Made by a program: the position numbers and the translations under genes. Shown here piece after piece: positions 10,847 through 25,300 of a stretch of 64,000 nucleotides of DNA (the first letter of the stretch is position 1; each line of letters starts with the position of its first letter). The notes beneath the pieces were generated by a model. That model had not been told where the DNA came from. It did not search any database and worked only from the letters and a program-made list of their open reading frames with translations. The stretch is from Amyelois transitella. Its lineage: Eukaryota > Arthropoda > Insecta > Lepidoptera > Pyralidae. The stretch is from positions 4,516,001 to 4,580,000 of the forward strand of contig NC_083534.1 of the NCBI RefSeq assembly GCF_032362555.1, written 5' to 3'.

Positions 10847-10920
10847 CTTGACCGGGATTCAAATCCGAGACCTACTGCGTCACAGGCAAGCTCACAACCG
10901 ATGTGGCACAGAGGCCATGG
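10847..10920 (-). repeat. Old S1-like tRNA-derived SINE head
   Basis: Diverged reverse copy with a B-box-like GGATTCAAATCC and ending TGTGGCACAGAGGCC. No tail was recognised. Confidence 0.5.
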
Positions 10921-10929
10921 AACAGGTAA

Positions 10930-12930
10930 ACCCGTATTGGATCCATGGTTACACATCCAGTTGCCTGAATGTGCAGGATTCCTCACGATGTTGCCTTTAA
11001 CGACGCAGACGATAGGTAAGATGGGAATCACTTTCTCGAGAACACATTGACAAACATTTTGCAAATTACACGTGATTAAAGTTAAAGGCATCTGTTAGTC
11101 ATTTCACTCAAAAAACCAACATTTTTATATCTATTCTTGTCTCACTCATACTGATAGTAAGAGACAGCGATAATTATTACATTTTGCTAACTATGAAACT
11201 TTTAATACGTATTAAATCGTTCAATTTATTTAATTATAAAGCTGCCGTTATAATTTCTAACCTAAGGAACAATTTGCCTGATAAACTTTTTTAAATTAAT
11301 ATAATATTTAATCACAAACTGAAATCCTGAAATTTATTTTAATTTTAATATAGCTTCAATTGTATTAAATTGTAAATGTATTTTAATAGAACTAATGTGA
11401 ACTCTTTCTCCATTTTTTTTATAAACATATTCTTCTTTTTTATAAATCATATGTACCAAGTTAAGTATGATAAAAAATAAAATGAAATTACATTGTTTTG
11501 TTGGCTGAATCGATTTATATGAAACACTGTCATTTCCCCATGGCATTGCACAGGCATTTTTGCCAAATAAAAACAATTTGAAAAATCGCAAACGTTACAT
11601 ATTGGTCGAGACGAGAGTGAAAATAAGTTTTTATCGCGCGAGAAACTATCGCCGTCTCGTTTCACGTCATAACAAAAAGCGAAACGGCGATAGCTTTTGC
11701 CATGTTACACGGTTTGAACAATACTTATAAATATAATTTACATATTTACATTACAAGAAAAATATTAGCGGAATATGCCTTCACTCACAAGCTTATCTAC
11801 TTTATTTTTCGTGGTCAAGCTAAAATGGCTGTGATATTTGGTCGATGCTTTGAAAAAAAGAACCATCTCCATTAATTTTCCCGCCAACCGAATGTAAGCA
11901 TAAATTCCATTTTTTTTAAATCTTTTTAAATTAATGAACTGAGCACGTGTTAATCTTACTGAAAAAGCAAAATACAATTGACGCATTCTAAATTAAAATA
12001 GAAAAAAATTGCTGCCATTATTTTAATTTTATTTTTAAAGGAATTAAATTGTTATCGCCAATGCCAATTAACTTTTAATTTATAATTTTAATAACTTCTC
12101 TAACCACATCCAAAGCGGGCGGTCATATAAAATACCTACTTTACATAAAACAACGAATTTAATTTTTATAATATAATTTTGTCTACATGTAATATCTACT
12201 AATACAAATATTATACTTTGTTAACAAGGCATACATTTAGTAACATTCAATATTAAGAGCGATTCACATTAGCATGACAGCGAAATCCACATTCAATATT
12301 TTTTTCTATATTTTATTAATGGCCCTGAATACAAGATCTTTTAAGGCCTTTCATAATCATTGCTAAATAAGCAACATCTTTTCTTAATTTCTAAGCATTG
12401 ATTTTGATAATATTTAATACTAATAGATGCTCGGTCCCTACAAAATAAGTGCAAATACGTTGGGTGAATTTATTGCAACCATCATTGCAACATAATGTGC
12501 ACATAATTGGTTAACAACTTCTAAAGTTTATTAACAAAAAATATATATTTTCACGAATTAAAACCCTTATTGTTTTACCCTTACCTCATTGACTGAAGTA
12601 CTACCTACTCATAATTTCAGTAAAAAAAAAAAAAACACCGCTAACCTATTGACGGTAATGGCGTTTGAATTGGCGCCAAAAAGTCTGGTGACTAAACTGG
12701 TCCATATAAAGCCTCAAACTAACATGGCATAACTTTTTTATGACACACTTTATGCGATATTACTCGTTACAGAGCGGAAACTGCATTAGTGCCATCGTTT
12801 CACCACTAGGTGACGGTGATTTAATCAAATACAAATTCGCGTTCACTTGCTCGACTCGCTTCGAGTCAAAACTTGCCCTAACCCCTCAGTTCACTGGAAC
12901 TAATATGGACCTAAGCCAGAAATATAAGAT
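10930..12930. other. AT-rich intergenic stretch, no gene seen
   Basis: No coding exon could be supported. At 11646-11696 an imperfect inverted pair (CTATCGCCGT...GAAACGGCGATAG) resembles fragments near 23450 and 23885, so it is a repeat piece. The rest looks unique. Confidence 0.5.
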
Positions 12931-13205
12931 AACTAGCTGTGCCCGCGACTTCGTCCGCGTGGAATAGCTATTTTGGGCATTATTGAAACCCCTTAAGAAT
13001 GAATAATTTTCGCCGTTTTTTTTTTTCACATTTTCCATTATTTCTTTGCTCCATATAATTGCAGTGTGATGTTATATAACCTTAAGCCTTCCTCGATAGA
13101 GTATAATATAGAATTTTTCAATACGAACCAGTAGTTTCTGAGATTAGCGCGTTCAAACAAACAAACAGACGAACAAACTCTTCAGCTTTAGCAATATTAG
13201 TATAG
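12931..13205 (+). repeat. Rep-E copy
   Basis: Opens ACTAGCTGTGCCCGCGACTT and ends CAGCTTTAGCAATATTAGTA. The central part has CATAATTGCAGTGTGATGTT-like sequence. Inverted copies lie at 29222-29500, 54727-55003 and 62408-62675. There is no ORF. It looks like a non-autonomous or 5'-truncated element of unidentified class. Confidence 0.65.
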
Positions 13206-13388
13206 ATGTTTTTAAACATTTTACATAATACTTTTTATATAGTTTAAAAAATAAAATAACAAAAGTGAAACTTATAACTAATGACACCTCTCCCCCCAGT
13301 CTAGAGCGTACAACGCGAGTAGTTTAGCTCCAAGCAGGACCAACAGCACTGCGAACAAGACCAGCAGGTCGAGGACGTAGCCGCAGTC

Positions 13389-16300
13389 TCATTCCACCCA
13401 GTCGTCGCCGCCGAAGTCGCCGCTCTCCGAGAAAGACACCACGTTCACCTGGACACGAGACATCTCGTTATATTCATCATCATTCATTCATCATATTGAG
13501 TTTACAACTTTCGGCTCAAAAACAGTACTTACATCAAATCAGTTGAGATCCATCAACTACGTCTATTAAAAATATATTAATTACTAACAAACTTTGGAAT
13601 TATATCTTTGATTGCATTTTTTTTGCGGAAACGTAAGTATATTTTTGCATTATGTCAAAAAAATATGCCGTGTCATTCCCGGCACCAACAAAAAAAAAGA
13701 TTTGAACTACTCCATCACTTACCCATGGGTGTCAAAAAGGTGACTTAAGGATAGGTTAATAAACTTGGGATTCTTCTTTTAGGCGATGGGCTAGCAACCT
13801 GTCAGCTGAACGTGGCCTTTCAGTCTTTGTACCCTGTCTACCCCGCAAAGGATATGTTGTTGAAAACTGACATGCTAGTGATACCTAGTAGCCCTTGCAT
13901 CGAAATCACCAACGCTGCCCCCTCATCCGCGTCGCACTATTAACGCCTTATTTTTTTGGCGGTCGCTCCTAAAAGGAATCCCACCGCTACCCCCAATCTT
14001 TCCTGTCCTATTGCTAACTTTCCTCTTCCCGTGGCGGGCTGTCGCTGCTAAAGCCTCTCCTCAGAACGTACCCGGCGAGCCCCGACACCCTCGTCCCGAT
14101 CCCGATGCTAATAATCGTCCCAAGCTCAAACCCTTAGCTATCCCACCGCTGACCCCACGCTTTCCTGTCCCAATGCTAACTTACTTTGACAGCCTCTGTG
14201 GCTCAGCGGTAGTACGCTTGTCTGTGACACCGGAGGTCCCGGGTTCGAATCCCGGCCAGGGCGTGATGAGAAACGAACTTTTGGTTTGGTCTGGGTCTTG
14301 GATGTTTATCTATATATGTATTTATTATAAAATATAGTATCGTTGAGTTAGTATCTCGTGACACAAGTCTCGAACTTACTTCGAGGCTAACTCAATCCGT
14401 GTAATATGTCCCGTATATATTTATTTATTACCTCCTCCCGCGGCGGGCTGTCGCTGCTGAAGCCGCCACCCAGAGCGTACCCGGCGAGCCCCCCGGCCGC
14501 CAGAGCCCCCACGCCGAGCCCCACGGCCGCCCCGGTGCCCATCCCGCTGCGCTGCTGCACGGGCGAATACGTGGTCGTGTAACCGGGCTGGGCAAATCAT
14601 AATCAACATTAATTATATAACAAAGATTTAGTTATTTTTAACCAAGTCACCTTAAAAAAAATCTAGTTCTCAGTTTGACCAGTGTTTGTCCGTGATTATC
14701 TCGCATTTCGCTGAACCGATTTTGATGCGGTTTTCACGAGAGTTTTTGTCAAATAAGGTTATAAAAAGATTAACCGACTTCAAAAAACGGGATATTTAAT
14801 CGGATAAAATGATTTTTTTTTACATAATTAGGTCCTTCTTAGGTTTGACCATTTTTAAAGGAATAAAAGATACTTACCGTTACGCCAGGCGTGAAACCTG
14901 TAACAAAGAGATGAATACAAATTCATACAATACTTATATGATAATCAAATTAAATTCATGTTTTTTTTATGTAGACAATGTGCATTCGTCCACGATTTAT
15001 ATTTAAGAGATCTATATGTGTAAATTGATGTGATGATCGGTGAAAATGCTGCAGTGCAGTTTGTTCCGCCGCTTCTTCTACACATGCGCTTTGGAAGCGG
15101 TAGTAGTTATAATTAGATTTAAGTGATGTGACGTCAATAAGTGATACCTTGTATCCAATTTTGAAAATAAATCTATTCTATTCTATAAATGAGTTTTATA
15201 TCGTAGGTTATTATAGCCTCTTTCACACATTTAAATTGCTAGTAAAATTAAATCAAGGGAGAAGCTTAAAAAGAGATTATTCTTTTAAGGCGATGGGCCT
15301 GCGATCTGTCACTATTTGAATCTCAACTCCATCATTAAGCTATACAGCTGAACGTGGCTTTGTAGCAGGAGCGATGATTCGGCTCGACCGCCACCAAAGG
15401 GAAGATCTTCCGCCAGGCTCGGTGTGACGCCTGGGGAACTGCGCGACAGACGATTTTGTGTTGGAGGTTGTATTTATGCTCCAAACCGTGAAATCTTTGC
15501 TTGCGCGATTTAGCATACGCGTTGTGATTGGCTTGGTGGCGTGTGACATTTGAGATGTCGATATAGACTATTCGCTGCTATTGGTTGAGCGCGTCGTATC
15601 GTCACTGGGATTGGTTTTCTATATTAAGAATTCTATGTTGATTAGCCCTTTTCAGTCGCTTTTTACGACATTCATGGAAAAGAGATGGAGTGGCACAAAT
15701 CTTAAGTACCGGGAATCACACGGCACAATAAATCAAAGACGGAAAATAAACCTAATTTGCAATGTTTTTATTTGCGTTTGAATGTATATAAGAACTGATT
15801 ATTTATAAAATTTGGTGCCGTAACCCGTCAGCCAACACGGCCAAAACTTGTTACACTTCAACATTCCCTTGATTGGCTTTTACAATCAGCACGGAAAGAG
15901 AAACAGCTGGCACACACTATGTTTTTTTTCTTAATGAAACCATTTTATAGTAAAGTAAAACTACGATAACTTGCCAACTATAACAAACCACAAGTTCTGA
16001 CAGCTGAGGATATACGAGTAAGAGATGAAGAGATGTGCGATAAAAAAGATGGTTGACGATAATTGAACGAAGCAATAAAACAAATATGTACAGAAAGATT
16101 TTTTTTATTAACTTGTAAAATAAAATAAGTCTTCTACATTTTAAATGCCAATGATAATATAATACCAACTTTTGAATTTAAGAGGAAGTACCAGAATAAT
16201 TTTGTCTGTGCCGTCAGGCCTGGGATACATATAGGCTACTAGCGACGCGCCCTGGCTGCGCACAGGTAGCATTCATAGATATAAACCTTCCTCAGAAAAC

Positions 16301-19300
16301 CCTCTTTACAACATTTCAAACAGGAACAAAATCCGTCCACAACTTTCCGAGATTAGCGATTACGCTGATTGACTGAATTAAATATTCATGAAATGATAAG
16401 AAACATCAAAACTATGGTTTGGGAACTTTCCTATGAATAAATACATATATTTTTATTTTTAGGCGATTGTATTTATAAAAATGTTGAGTACTTATAATGA
16501 AAAAAATAGTAATTTTTATTTTTTGGTTAGACAAATATGTGACTTGAACTTAAATATATTTTTATTATTTTTGTAGCATTCGACAAGGTGACTGGTACTT
16601 CTTTCAGAAACATCGAAATTAAATAAACACCTACACACATTATTAAAAAATAATTAAAAAGGAGATCCCCTTTTCAATTTTATAAATGCGAAAGGAACAA
16701 TCTAATTGTTGTGCTTTCACTTCTGAAACACTAGACCGATTTTGAATAAATTTGGTATAAAATAAACATTGGGCAAGCCCGCATTTCTTCGCGATTGCAA
16801 ACGCGGGAAATAAGCTTAAAAATATTACTTAACCGATTTGGATAAAATGTTGTATAAATATAGTTAAACTAAATATTGGGCCATGCCACATTATATTGCA
16901 AAATACGGGCGCGTAAATTTAATCAAAACACTAATTTTGATTTTTTTCAAATATCTTAAATTAACATAGATTATCATGGTATAACCTCTTAAAACTAAAA
17001 TATGTTTTGGAACATCAAAAGTTACAAAAAAAAGGATAAAATGCTATGAATATAATAATATAGTTTCAACAACAAAACATCCATTAATTTTTGGATTCCG
17101 ACACCGTCGCACTCCACAAGGCACCTGAAATAAATAGAAAAGTTGTATCAATTCAAGTCTAGTAATTTAGTGCAAAATTGACAATAATTATTTTAATTAG
17201 AATATTGAAAATTGCGGGCAAAATGTGTGACCATATGATCCAATACGGGTCAGGTTCCCCTGCAAAGGTTGCGGAGGTCAGACGGGAGTCGCTTCGTGTG
17301 AACACCTGACTCACCCAATCCAGAATCCATGGTCAAAGGCACACCCCGGGCTCCTCTCCAGAGCGGTGAGGATGCAACCGGGACTAAAACCAGGAGAATG
17401 ATTATGATTATTTTCCAATGAATAAGGTGTGTTGTGTGCCGTGTGGTCCCCAGCACTTTAGGAAAAGGCACACACCATAATTTTTCCCATGAATGTCGTA
17501 AAAGGTGACTAAAGTTAAGGCTTATAAATGAGGGATTCTTTTTTTTGTCATTGCGCTAGCAATATGTCACCATTTGAATCTCAATTACACCATTGATTCA
17601 TACAGCTGAACGCAGCCTGTCAGTCTTCGAGACTGTTGGCTCTGTCTACCCCGCAATGGATATAGATGTGGTTATATGTATGTATATAGGTTTGAGGTCG
17701 GTTTGAGGAGGTTGATACTATATGTATTAACATACATATAATCACGTCTATATCCCTTGGGGGTAGACAGAGCCAACAGTCTTGAAAACGACTAATAGGC
17801 CACGTTCAGCAATTTGGCTTTAAGATAGAATTAACATTCAAATTAGTGACAGGTTGCTAGCCCATCCCCTAAAAGAATAATCCCAAATTTATAAGCCTAT
17901 CCATTCGTCGCATTTAACGACATCCATGGGAAAAAGATGGAGTGGTCCTATTCTTTTTTCAATTGGTGCCGGGAACCACACGGCACATTAATACCTGTAA
18001 ATAAGCACTGTCCCCTAAGGATTCGTAATTACGAACTGTATGCACGCGAGAAACGCCGCGGGGAAAAGTTAGTGAAATAATAAAAGCTATAAATAACTCA
18101 CTTGCACGCGGCTAGCTGCGCCTGCCGCCTTCGTTTAGTAGAAGCCTGTGTGAAAGAGAAATCATTAAAATAATTAAATTTAAACTAAACAGAAAGACAA
18201 AAAAAAAAGACTAACCCAAGTATTTAGTAACATTTCAATTTTGTATGTTTTATAACAAAAAAATGTTTAATGCACACTTTTTAGAAATTGACGTTTGGAG
18301 AAAATGCTGCATTGTAGTGTGTTCCGCCGCTTCTTCTATACATGCGCTTTGGAAGCGGTAGTAGATAAATGTAATTAGATTGAAGTTATATTGACGTCCT
18401 TAATTTGGAAAATAAAACTATTCCACTATTTACAACAAAAAAAAACCACTTTGTGGTTTGTACCATAAATGAAAGCATACATACATATAATCACGTCTAT
18501 ATCCCTCGCGGGGTAGACAGAGCCAGCATTCTCGAAAAACTGACAGGCCACGTACAGCTGTTGGGCTTAATGATAGAATTGATATTCAAATAGTGACAGG
18601 TTGCTAGCCCAAAAGTAGAAAACCCTAGTTTACAAGCCTATCCCTTAGCCGCAATTCACGACATCCACGGGACCGAGATTTAGTGGTTCTATTATATTTT
18701 TTTATTAATAATACCCGGGTACCACACGGCATATGAAAATGAAAATAATTAATAAAATGAATAAAGTGAAGGAAAATAAACAACAGCATTTTCATCGTTA
18801 AAGCATCAAGTAAGCAAGTGAAGCATCGTTAGTAGACAAGCCAAGCCACACCAGCCACCGCTCACAGTTTCTACACATAACATACATACATACACATGGT
18901 CACGTCTATATCCCTTGCGGGGTAGACAGAGCCGACAGTCTTGTAGAGACTGAAAGGCGTTCAGCTGTTTGCCTTAATGATTGTATTTTCAAGTCAGTTG
19001 GCCCCGTCTACCCCGCAAGGGATATAGACGTGATTATATGTGTGTATGTATATATACACCGCGGGGTAGTCAGTGCCAACGGTCTTGAAACTACTGAAAG
19101 GTCACGTTCAGCGGTACGGCTTTATGATGGAATTGAGACTCAAATAGTGACAAGGTACAAGAGGAATCCCAAGTTAATTAGCTTATCCCTTAATCACCCT
19201 TTCGATGTATATAATCCGACATTCATGGGAAAGATATGGAGTGATTCTATTCTAAAATGCCAAGAACCACACGGCACTAACATACAAAATATTAGCAAAA

Positions 19301-22300
19301 TAATACATAACTTACCTTTGATACAGTTATGAAAAAAACCCACAACACTCGCGTATTATATTTTTTTTTTCGGCAATAATTAAAAACATTTTTTTAAACC
19401 ATTTTAGGCAAAAACACAATATAAAAATTAACCGCAATCTTTTATGAAAATATTTGATGTTAATTAAAGTTTTACCTACATCGCGTAAAATAGAAAAAGA
19501 AAATTTTCTAAAAAAAAAATTGTTTCTTTTTGGCAAAAAAAAAATTAATCATATAAATTATTATTGACCTTTTTTATCATATAAAGAAGTAAAATAGAAC
19601 AGAAAAAGACTGCGTCAGGAAAAAAAATAGTTTTGTTTAAACTTTGTTATCATTATGGTTTATTAAAAAAAATAACGCTACGAAAAAGTCCCTCATAACG
19701 TACCATATAACTGCAAAAGCACCATTATAAACGAAAAACATGCAAATCATACATCATCAGTCAAGTTAATACTAATTTATCACAGCATAAATAAAAAAAA
19801 AATGCTGAATTTCTTAATTTCTTTCTTAAAGATTGTATACCTTTTTTATAGACCACTGTACCTTAAAAGCAATTTCACTGTACTCTATAGATATATATGA
19901 TGGGTTAAACATCATTATATACACGTCAGTAATTCATATTAACTCAAAAAAAACAAATGAAAACACTATAGTGACAGTATTTCGATTTAAAAAAAAATAC
20001 AAATAACATTTTTAAGAAAAAAAAAAAATTTGAATTCTTCTTTCAAATTAACGATGGGCAAAGTCAGGGTAACATGTCACCGGCAGGGTAATTACCCAAC
20101 AAACAAACACTTCTGTTCCATCGCCCATTTAAATTTAATTACCTATATGTGCTATAAATACTTATATATGCATGAATGGACAATTAGGAGGGAAATGTTG
20201 CACTGAATTAAAAATAAAAAAATAAATGTTTCCTATCAATTTTACCCGGGTAATTACCCAACACCCATATCATTCCAAAATGTACCGAAACAAGATGCAT
20301 TGTTAGTAAGTTAGTTTGCTATAATCATTATAAATATTAATAGAGTATTGTGTGCTATACAAATTGCATTTTGTACAATCAAAGTTTAATAAATAATGGG
20401 GGGATCAAGAGACTTACCTTGCGGTGCGCCGTAGCCGGGGGCTCCGTAGGCGGGGGGCGGAGCGCCGTACGCGTATTGTGCCGGCTCAGGCTGAAAATAA
20501 ACATAAATAATTGTTATTGGAGATAATTTACAAACATACATATCGTCACATTTGCGGGGTAGACAGAGCGAATAGGCTTAAAAAGACTGAATGGCCACGT
20601 TCAGCTTGGCTTAATGATAGAATTGCGATTCAAATAGTGACATGTTGCTAGCCCACCGTCTAGATGAAGAACCCCAAGTTTATAAGCTCATTCCTTAATC
20701 ACCTTTTACGACATTCATGGGAAAGAGATGGAGTAATCCTATTCTTATTTATACCTTTAAGGCAAAAATATAAAAAAAATAGGATCACTAGAGTTGAACT
20801 AAGTTGGACGGCAATTCAGCAGGATTTATGGCGTAGCCTTCTTACCATGTAAGCGGGCTGCGCGGGCGCAGACCCCTCGAAGCCAATGAACTGTATGGAG
20901 ACGTCGCCGTCCACCGTGAGGTGGGAGATCCTGTGGAAGGGCACGCGGTGCAGGAACTCGCAGAAGTGCATGCCGTTTAGCGCCACCTGTAGGTGGAAAT
21001 GACGAATCAAACATGTACTTAGGTTTTTAACAAGATACCCTCTGTTATCAAAAAGAGGTAGGCTTAAAAAACTTGGGATTCTTCTTTTAGGCGATGGGCT
21101 AGCAACCTGTCACTATTTGAATCTCAATCCTATCTTAAAGCCAAATAGCTGAACGTGGCCTATCAGTCTTTACAACACTGTAGGCTCTGTCTACCCCACA
21201 AGGGATATAGACGTGATTATATGTATGTATGTATCAAAAACATTACCTCGTTCGATGTATTCAAGAGACAATTAGCCGAGCGCATAATCTCAATTTACTG
21301 AACATTTGCTGTTATATTTCGTTTATCAGTGTGACAACAAACTTAGTTTTTGTATTTTATGTTCTCATGTAAGTTGATGTAAAATATGTCTTTATGAGAA
21401 TAAAAGTCTGTAGACCTAACCTAAACCTAACTTACATACATATAGTCACGTCTATATCCCTTGCGGGGTTGACAGAGACAACAATGTTGAAAAGACGTAG
21501 AAGTTCAGCTGTATGGCTTTATGATGGAACAGATATTCAAATAGTGACAGTTAGCCCATCGCCTACAAGAGGAATCCCAATTTTACAAGCATATCCCTTA
21601 GTCGCCTTTTACGACATCCATGGAAATAAAATGAGAGCGGTCCTGTTCCTGTTCTGATGTATGTACGTGTTCAACTAAAGATTTAAACATTATTTGTTAC
21701 TGTTCATTATATAAATTAAGGACGTCCTTGCAAAGGGTCAGTTCAAGAGTACCCGAAACCGCCGAGCTTGCATGAAGAGAGTTATGAAGGTGGATGAAGC
21801 GAAGGAAGTGTGCAGAGATCGTGACAAGTGGAAAGATGTAGTCTCTGCCTCTGGGAAAGAGGCGTGATTTTATGTACAACCCGTGCGAATTAACTCCACT
21901 GGAACGCGAAAGGAAGATATATTCTTTTAAATATGTCGTTTATTCGGAAAGCATGCAGTTTACATTAGCAGTATACAGTGCCTATCACTATTATTGTTTA
22001 TTAATTCCAAAATAATTTGCTGTTAATAATACTTCTTTCAAATCACGACACGACAATTTCAAATAAAATAAATACTTATAACGTCGCGTTTTTGCACACC
22101 GTACGTTGATGACGTCATCGGGCCGAGTCCCAAGCTAATTCAAGCCAAGGCAATCCATAATATATATATATATATATTTTTTCTTTTTTCAATATTAAAT
22201 CTCATAAATATATAAATCTCCCGTGAACAATGTATTCTCCCGTCCACATTCTATTCTAAGTATAATTTAATATTGTGAAGTTGACGTTGTTGATGAAAAT

Positions 22301-25300
22301 GCTGCAGTGCAGTTTGTTACCGCTTCTTCTGCACTGACGCCTTGGAAGCGGCAGTAAACTTAGTTTTTAAGTAATTTATTTGACGTCAACCAAGTTGTTA
22401 AACCATACGACAATTATTAAGCGATATAATAATATCCTATAATAATGAATAAAAAATTTTGAATTTTGAATTTTTTTGAATTCGTACGGGTTGTATGTAT
22501 GTATGTGAAAACGCGAAGCTCAAGACCGAGCGGGATGGCGACGCCCTCTGCCCCAGCTAGGGGACATAGGACCTTAAGTCAAGTATGTCAAGGGGGGGCT
22601 GATGTAGGGATTTTCACATTTTAATAGTTTTAATTGTAAATACATAAAATAATAAATAAAATTATATTTTAGTAATAAACGGACAACCTATATCACTACT
22701 CATACGCGGAACTCTTTCGTCCTGCCATAAATTCGGCGGACAAGTAAAATGAAAAAATGTCAGTTTGACAAGTGTGAATTTTATTGTATTTCTAGGGCCG
22801 TTTGTTGCTATACGCTTGAATATTAATTTAAATCTTTCATTTCATCTTATATCCATTTCCCTCTTCTCTTACTCTAACTGCGCTTCACCTTCAATTAAGT
22901 AAGCTTTGAATCTATCGCTACATATGTATATATGTCACCTTCATAGACTGAGGCTCGCACAGCACGAGCGCCTCGAACGGCTCGCCCCGCCGCAGCGGCA
23001 TGCCGCCGTCTATCTCCTCCGCGCCCCAGTCCATGGCGGTCAGGTGGTTCCTCACCACGCACTGCTCCACGAAGCGGAAGTTCAGGTGGAGGGCGATGTC
23101 GTCGCGAGGGTCGGTATTCGGGCCGCACTGCAGGTTGAACGCGAATCTGGAATCCATGATATCTATCTAATCTAATCTAATATATTTAAACGAGCAATTC
23201 TTGTATATATATATAATCAGGATCTCGTAAACGGCTCCAACGATTTTCGTGAAAGTTAACAGATTAGGGGCTTTTCGGCTCAAGGAATCGATTTATCAAG
23301 GTCCTAGGCTCGAGAAAAGCTCGGTTCCCAAGATATATAAACATTTTAAAAACCGCGTTTTAAGAAACTATATCAGCGCCATCTCTGGTAGACCGAGCAA
23401 AACTCCGTCAACCGGGTACTTTTTTTTTTAAATAAGATATTCACGCGCGAAGCTGATTTTATCGCGCGATAAACTACCGTTGTCAAGGTTTCACGTTGTA
23501 ATAATATTTTGCCTTGTGGTTCCCGGCACCTATAGAAAAACAATGGGACCACTCCATCTCATCATTATCATCATCCACATTAGCGATAAGTCCGCCTTTG
23601 TACCATCTCTATCTGTTTTATATGTTTTACTCTTATGGTACAATAAAGAGTTTTATCTATCTATCTATCTCTTTTTCCTATGGATGTCATAAACGGCGAC
23701 AAAGGGATAGGCTTATAAACTTGGGATTCTTCTAATAGGCGACGGGCCAGCAACCTGTCACTATTTGAATCTCAATTCCATTATAAAGCCCTACCGCTGA
23801 ACATGGCCTGTTAGTTCTTCAAAACTGCTGGCTCTGTCTACCCCGCAAGGAATATAGCTTTGATTATATGAATGAATGAATAAAAAGCGAAAACGAGCGA
23901 TAGTTTTACCAAACATATACATGTAACGGCCACTGTGTAGTGCACATGACTGTGACCCTGGAGGTCCCGGGTTTGAATCCCGGCCAGGGCATGATGAGGA
24001 AAGAACTTTCTCTGATTGGCCTAGGTACAAGGCCTACATCCAATGTTTAACTACATAAGTATTTATTATAAAATATAGTATCGTTGAGTTAGTATCTCGT
24101 AACACAAGTCTCGAACTCACTTCGAGGCTAACTCAATCTGTGTAATTTGTCCCATATGTATATATTTATACACACCTCTGCGCGCCTGGTGGCGTGTTCC
24201 CCTGTATCCTGATCATGCGGCCGGGGTACACCCCGCCGGGGATCGGGTGCACGCACGGTATCATCTGTAAACAAATCATTTGATTACTATTGTGATGTAT
24301 CCATAAATAATAGGATTACTCTTGTATTTGTTTATGGCCAGAACACAAGCTGGCCACATTAAAAAAAGGACCGTTCCTTCCTTTTTACATCTTCCACATA
24401 AGAGTATGTCTTTCCACAATTTTACCAATTTTGAGCAAGGTGTTCGAGAGAATCATGCTTAATCAAATGTAGCGTTACTTTAAGTCTAATAAATTATTTC
24501 ATATTCAGCAATACGGCTTTACTGAGGGGAAATATACAACAGATGCAGGTGTGGCTCTTGTCACTCATATTCTCAATGCATGGGAAGACTCACAGGATGC
24601 CATCGGAGTGTTTTGCGATCTGACCAAAGCATTTGATTGCGTAGATCATAGAACTCTTCTGCTCAAGCTCGCTCATTACGGGTTCGATACTGCTGCCGTT
24701 GAACTAATTAAATCATATCTTAGTGATAGATTACAGACGGTAGATTTAAATAATACAAAATCGAAAGGAGCGACGGTAAAAATTGGGGTACCGCAAGGTT
24801 CCATTTTGGGACCTTTTCTCTTTCTGATATATATCAACGACCTGCCTTGCATGATTGAGAAACAGACTGGCATCGTGTTGTTTGCAGATGATACGTCACT
24901 AATTTTTAAAATGAACCGCCGTAGCGAAATCTGTGATGATGTGAATAGCACTTTAGCCGCCATCTCTAACTGGTTTACAATCAACAACTTACTGTTAAAT
25001 GCAAATAAGACCCAATGCATTAAGTTTACACTTCCCAATGTGCGGCAGGCAAATGTGGATATTAGTATAAGTAGTAAAAGATTAGATTTTGTTGATAGTA
25101 CTACTTTCTTAGGAATAACATTAGATTCAAATTTGAAATGGCATGCTCACATTTTAAAACTTTCTAAAAGGCTTAGTTCTGCAGCATACGCTATTCGTCG
25201 TATTAGGCATTTGACGGATGTGACAACTGCTAAGCTAGTATATTTTAGTTATTTTCATAGTTTAATGTCATATGGTCTACTGCTTTGGGGATCAGCAGCA

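Noticed and set aside
13303-13400. Plus-strand exon after the acceptor-like CTCTCCCCCCAG
   Set aside because: The frames on the plus strand give no family-like sequence, while the minus strand closes the galectin phase exactly.
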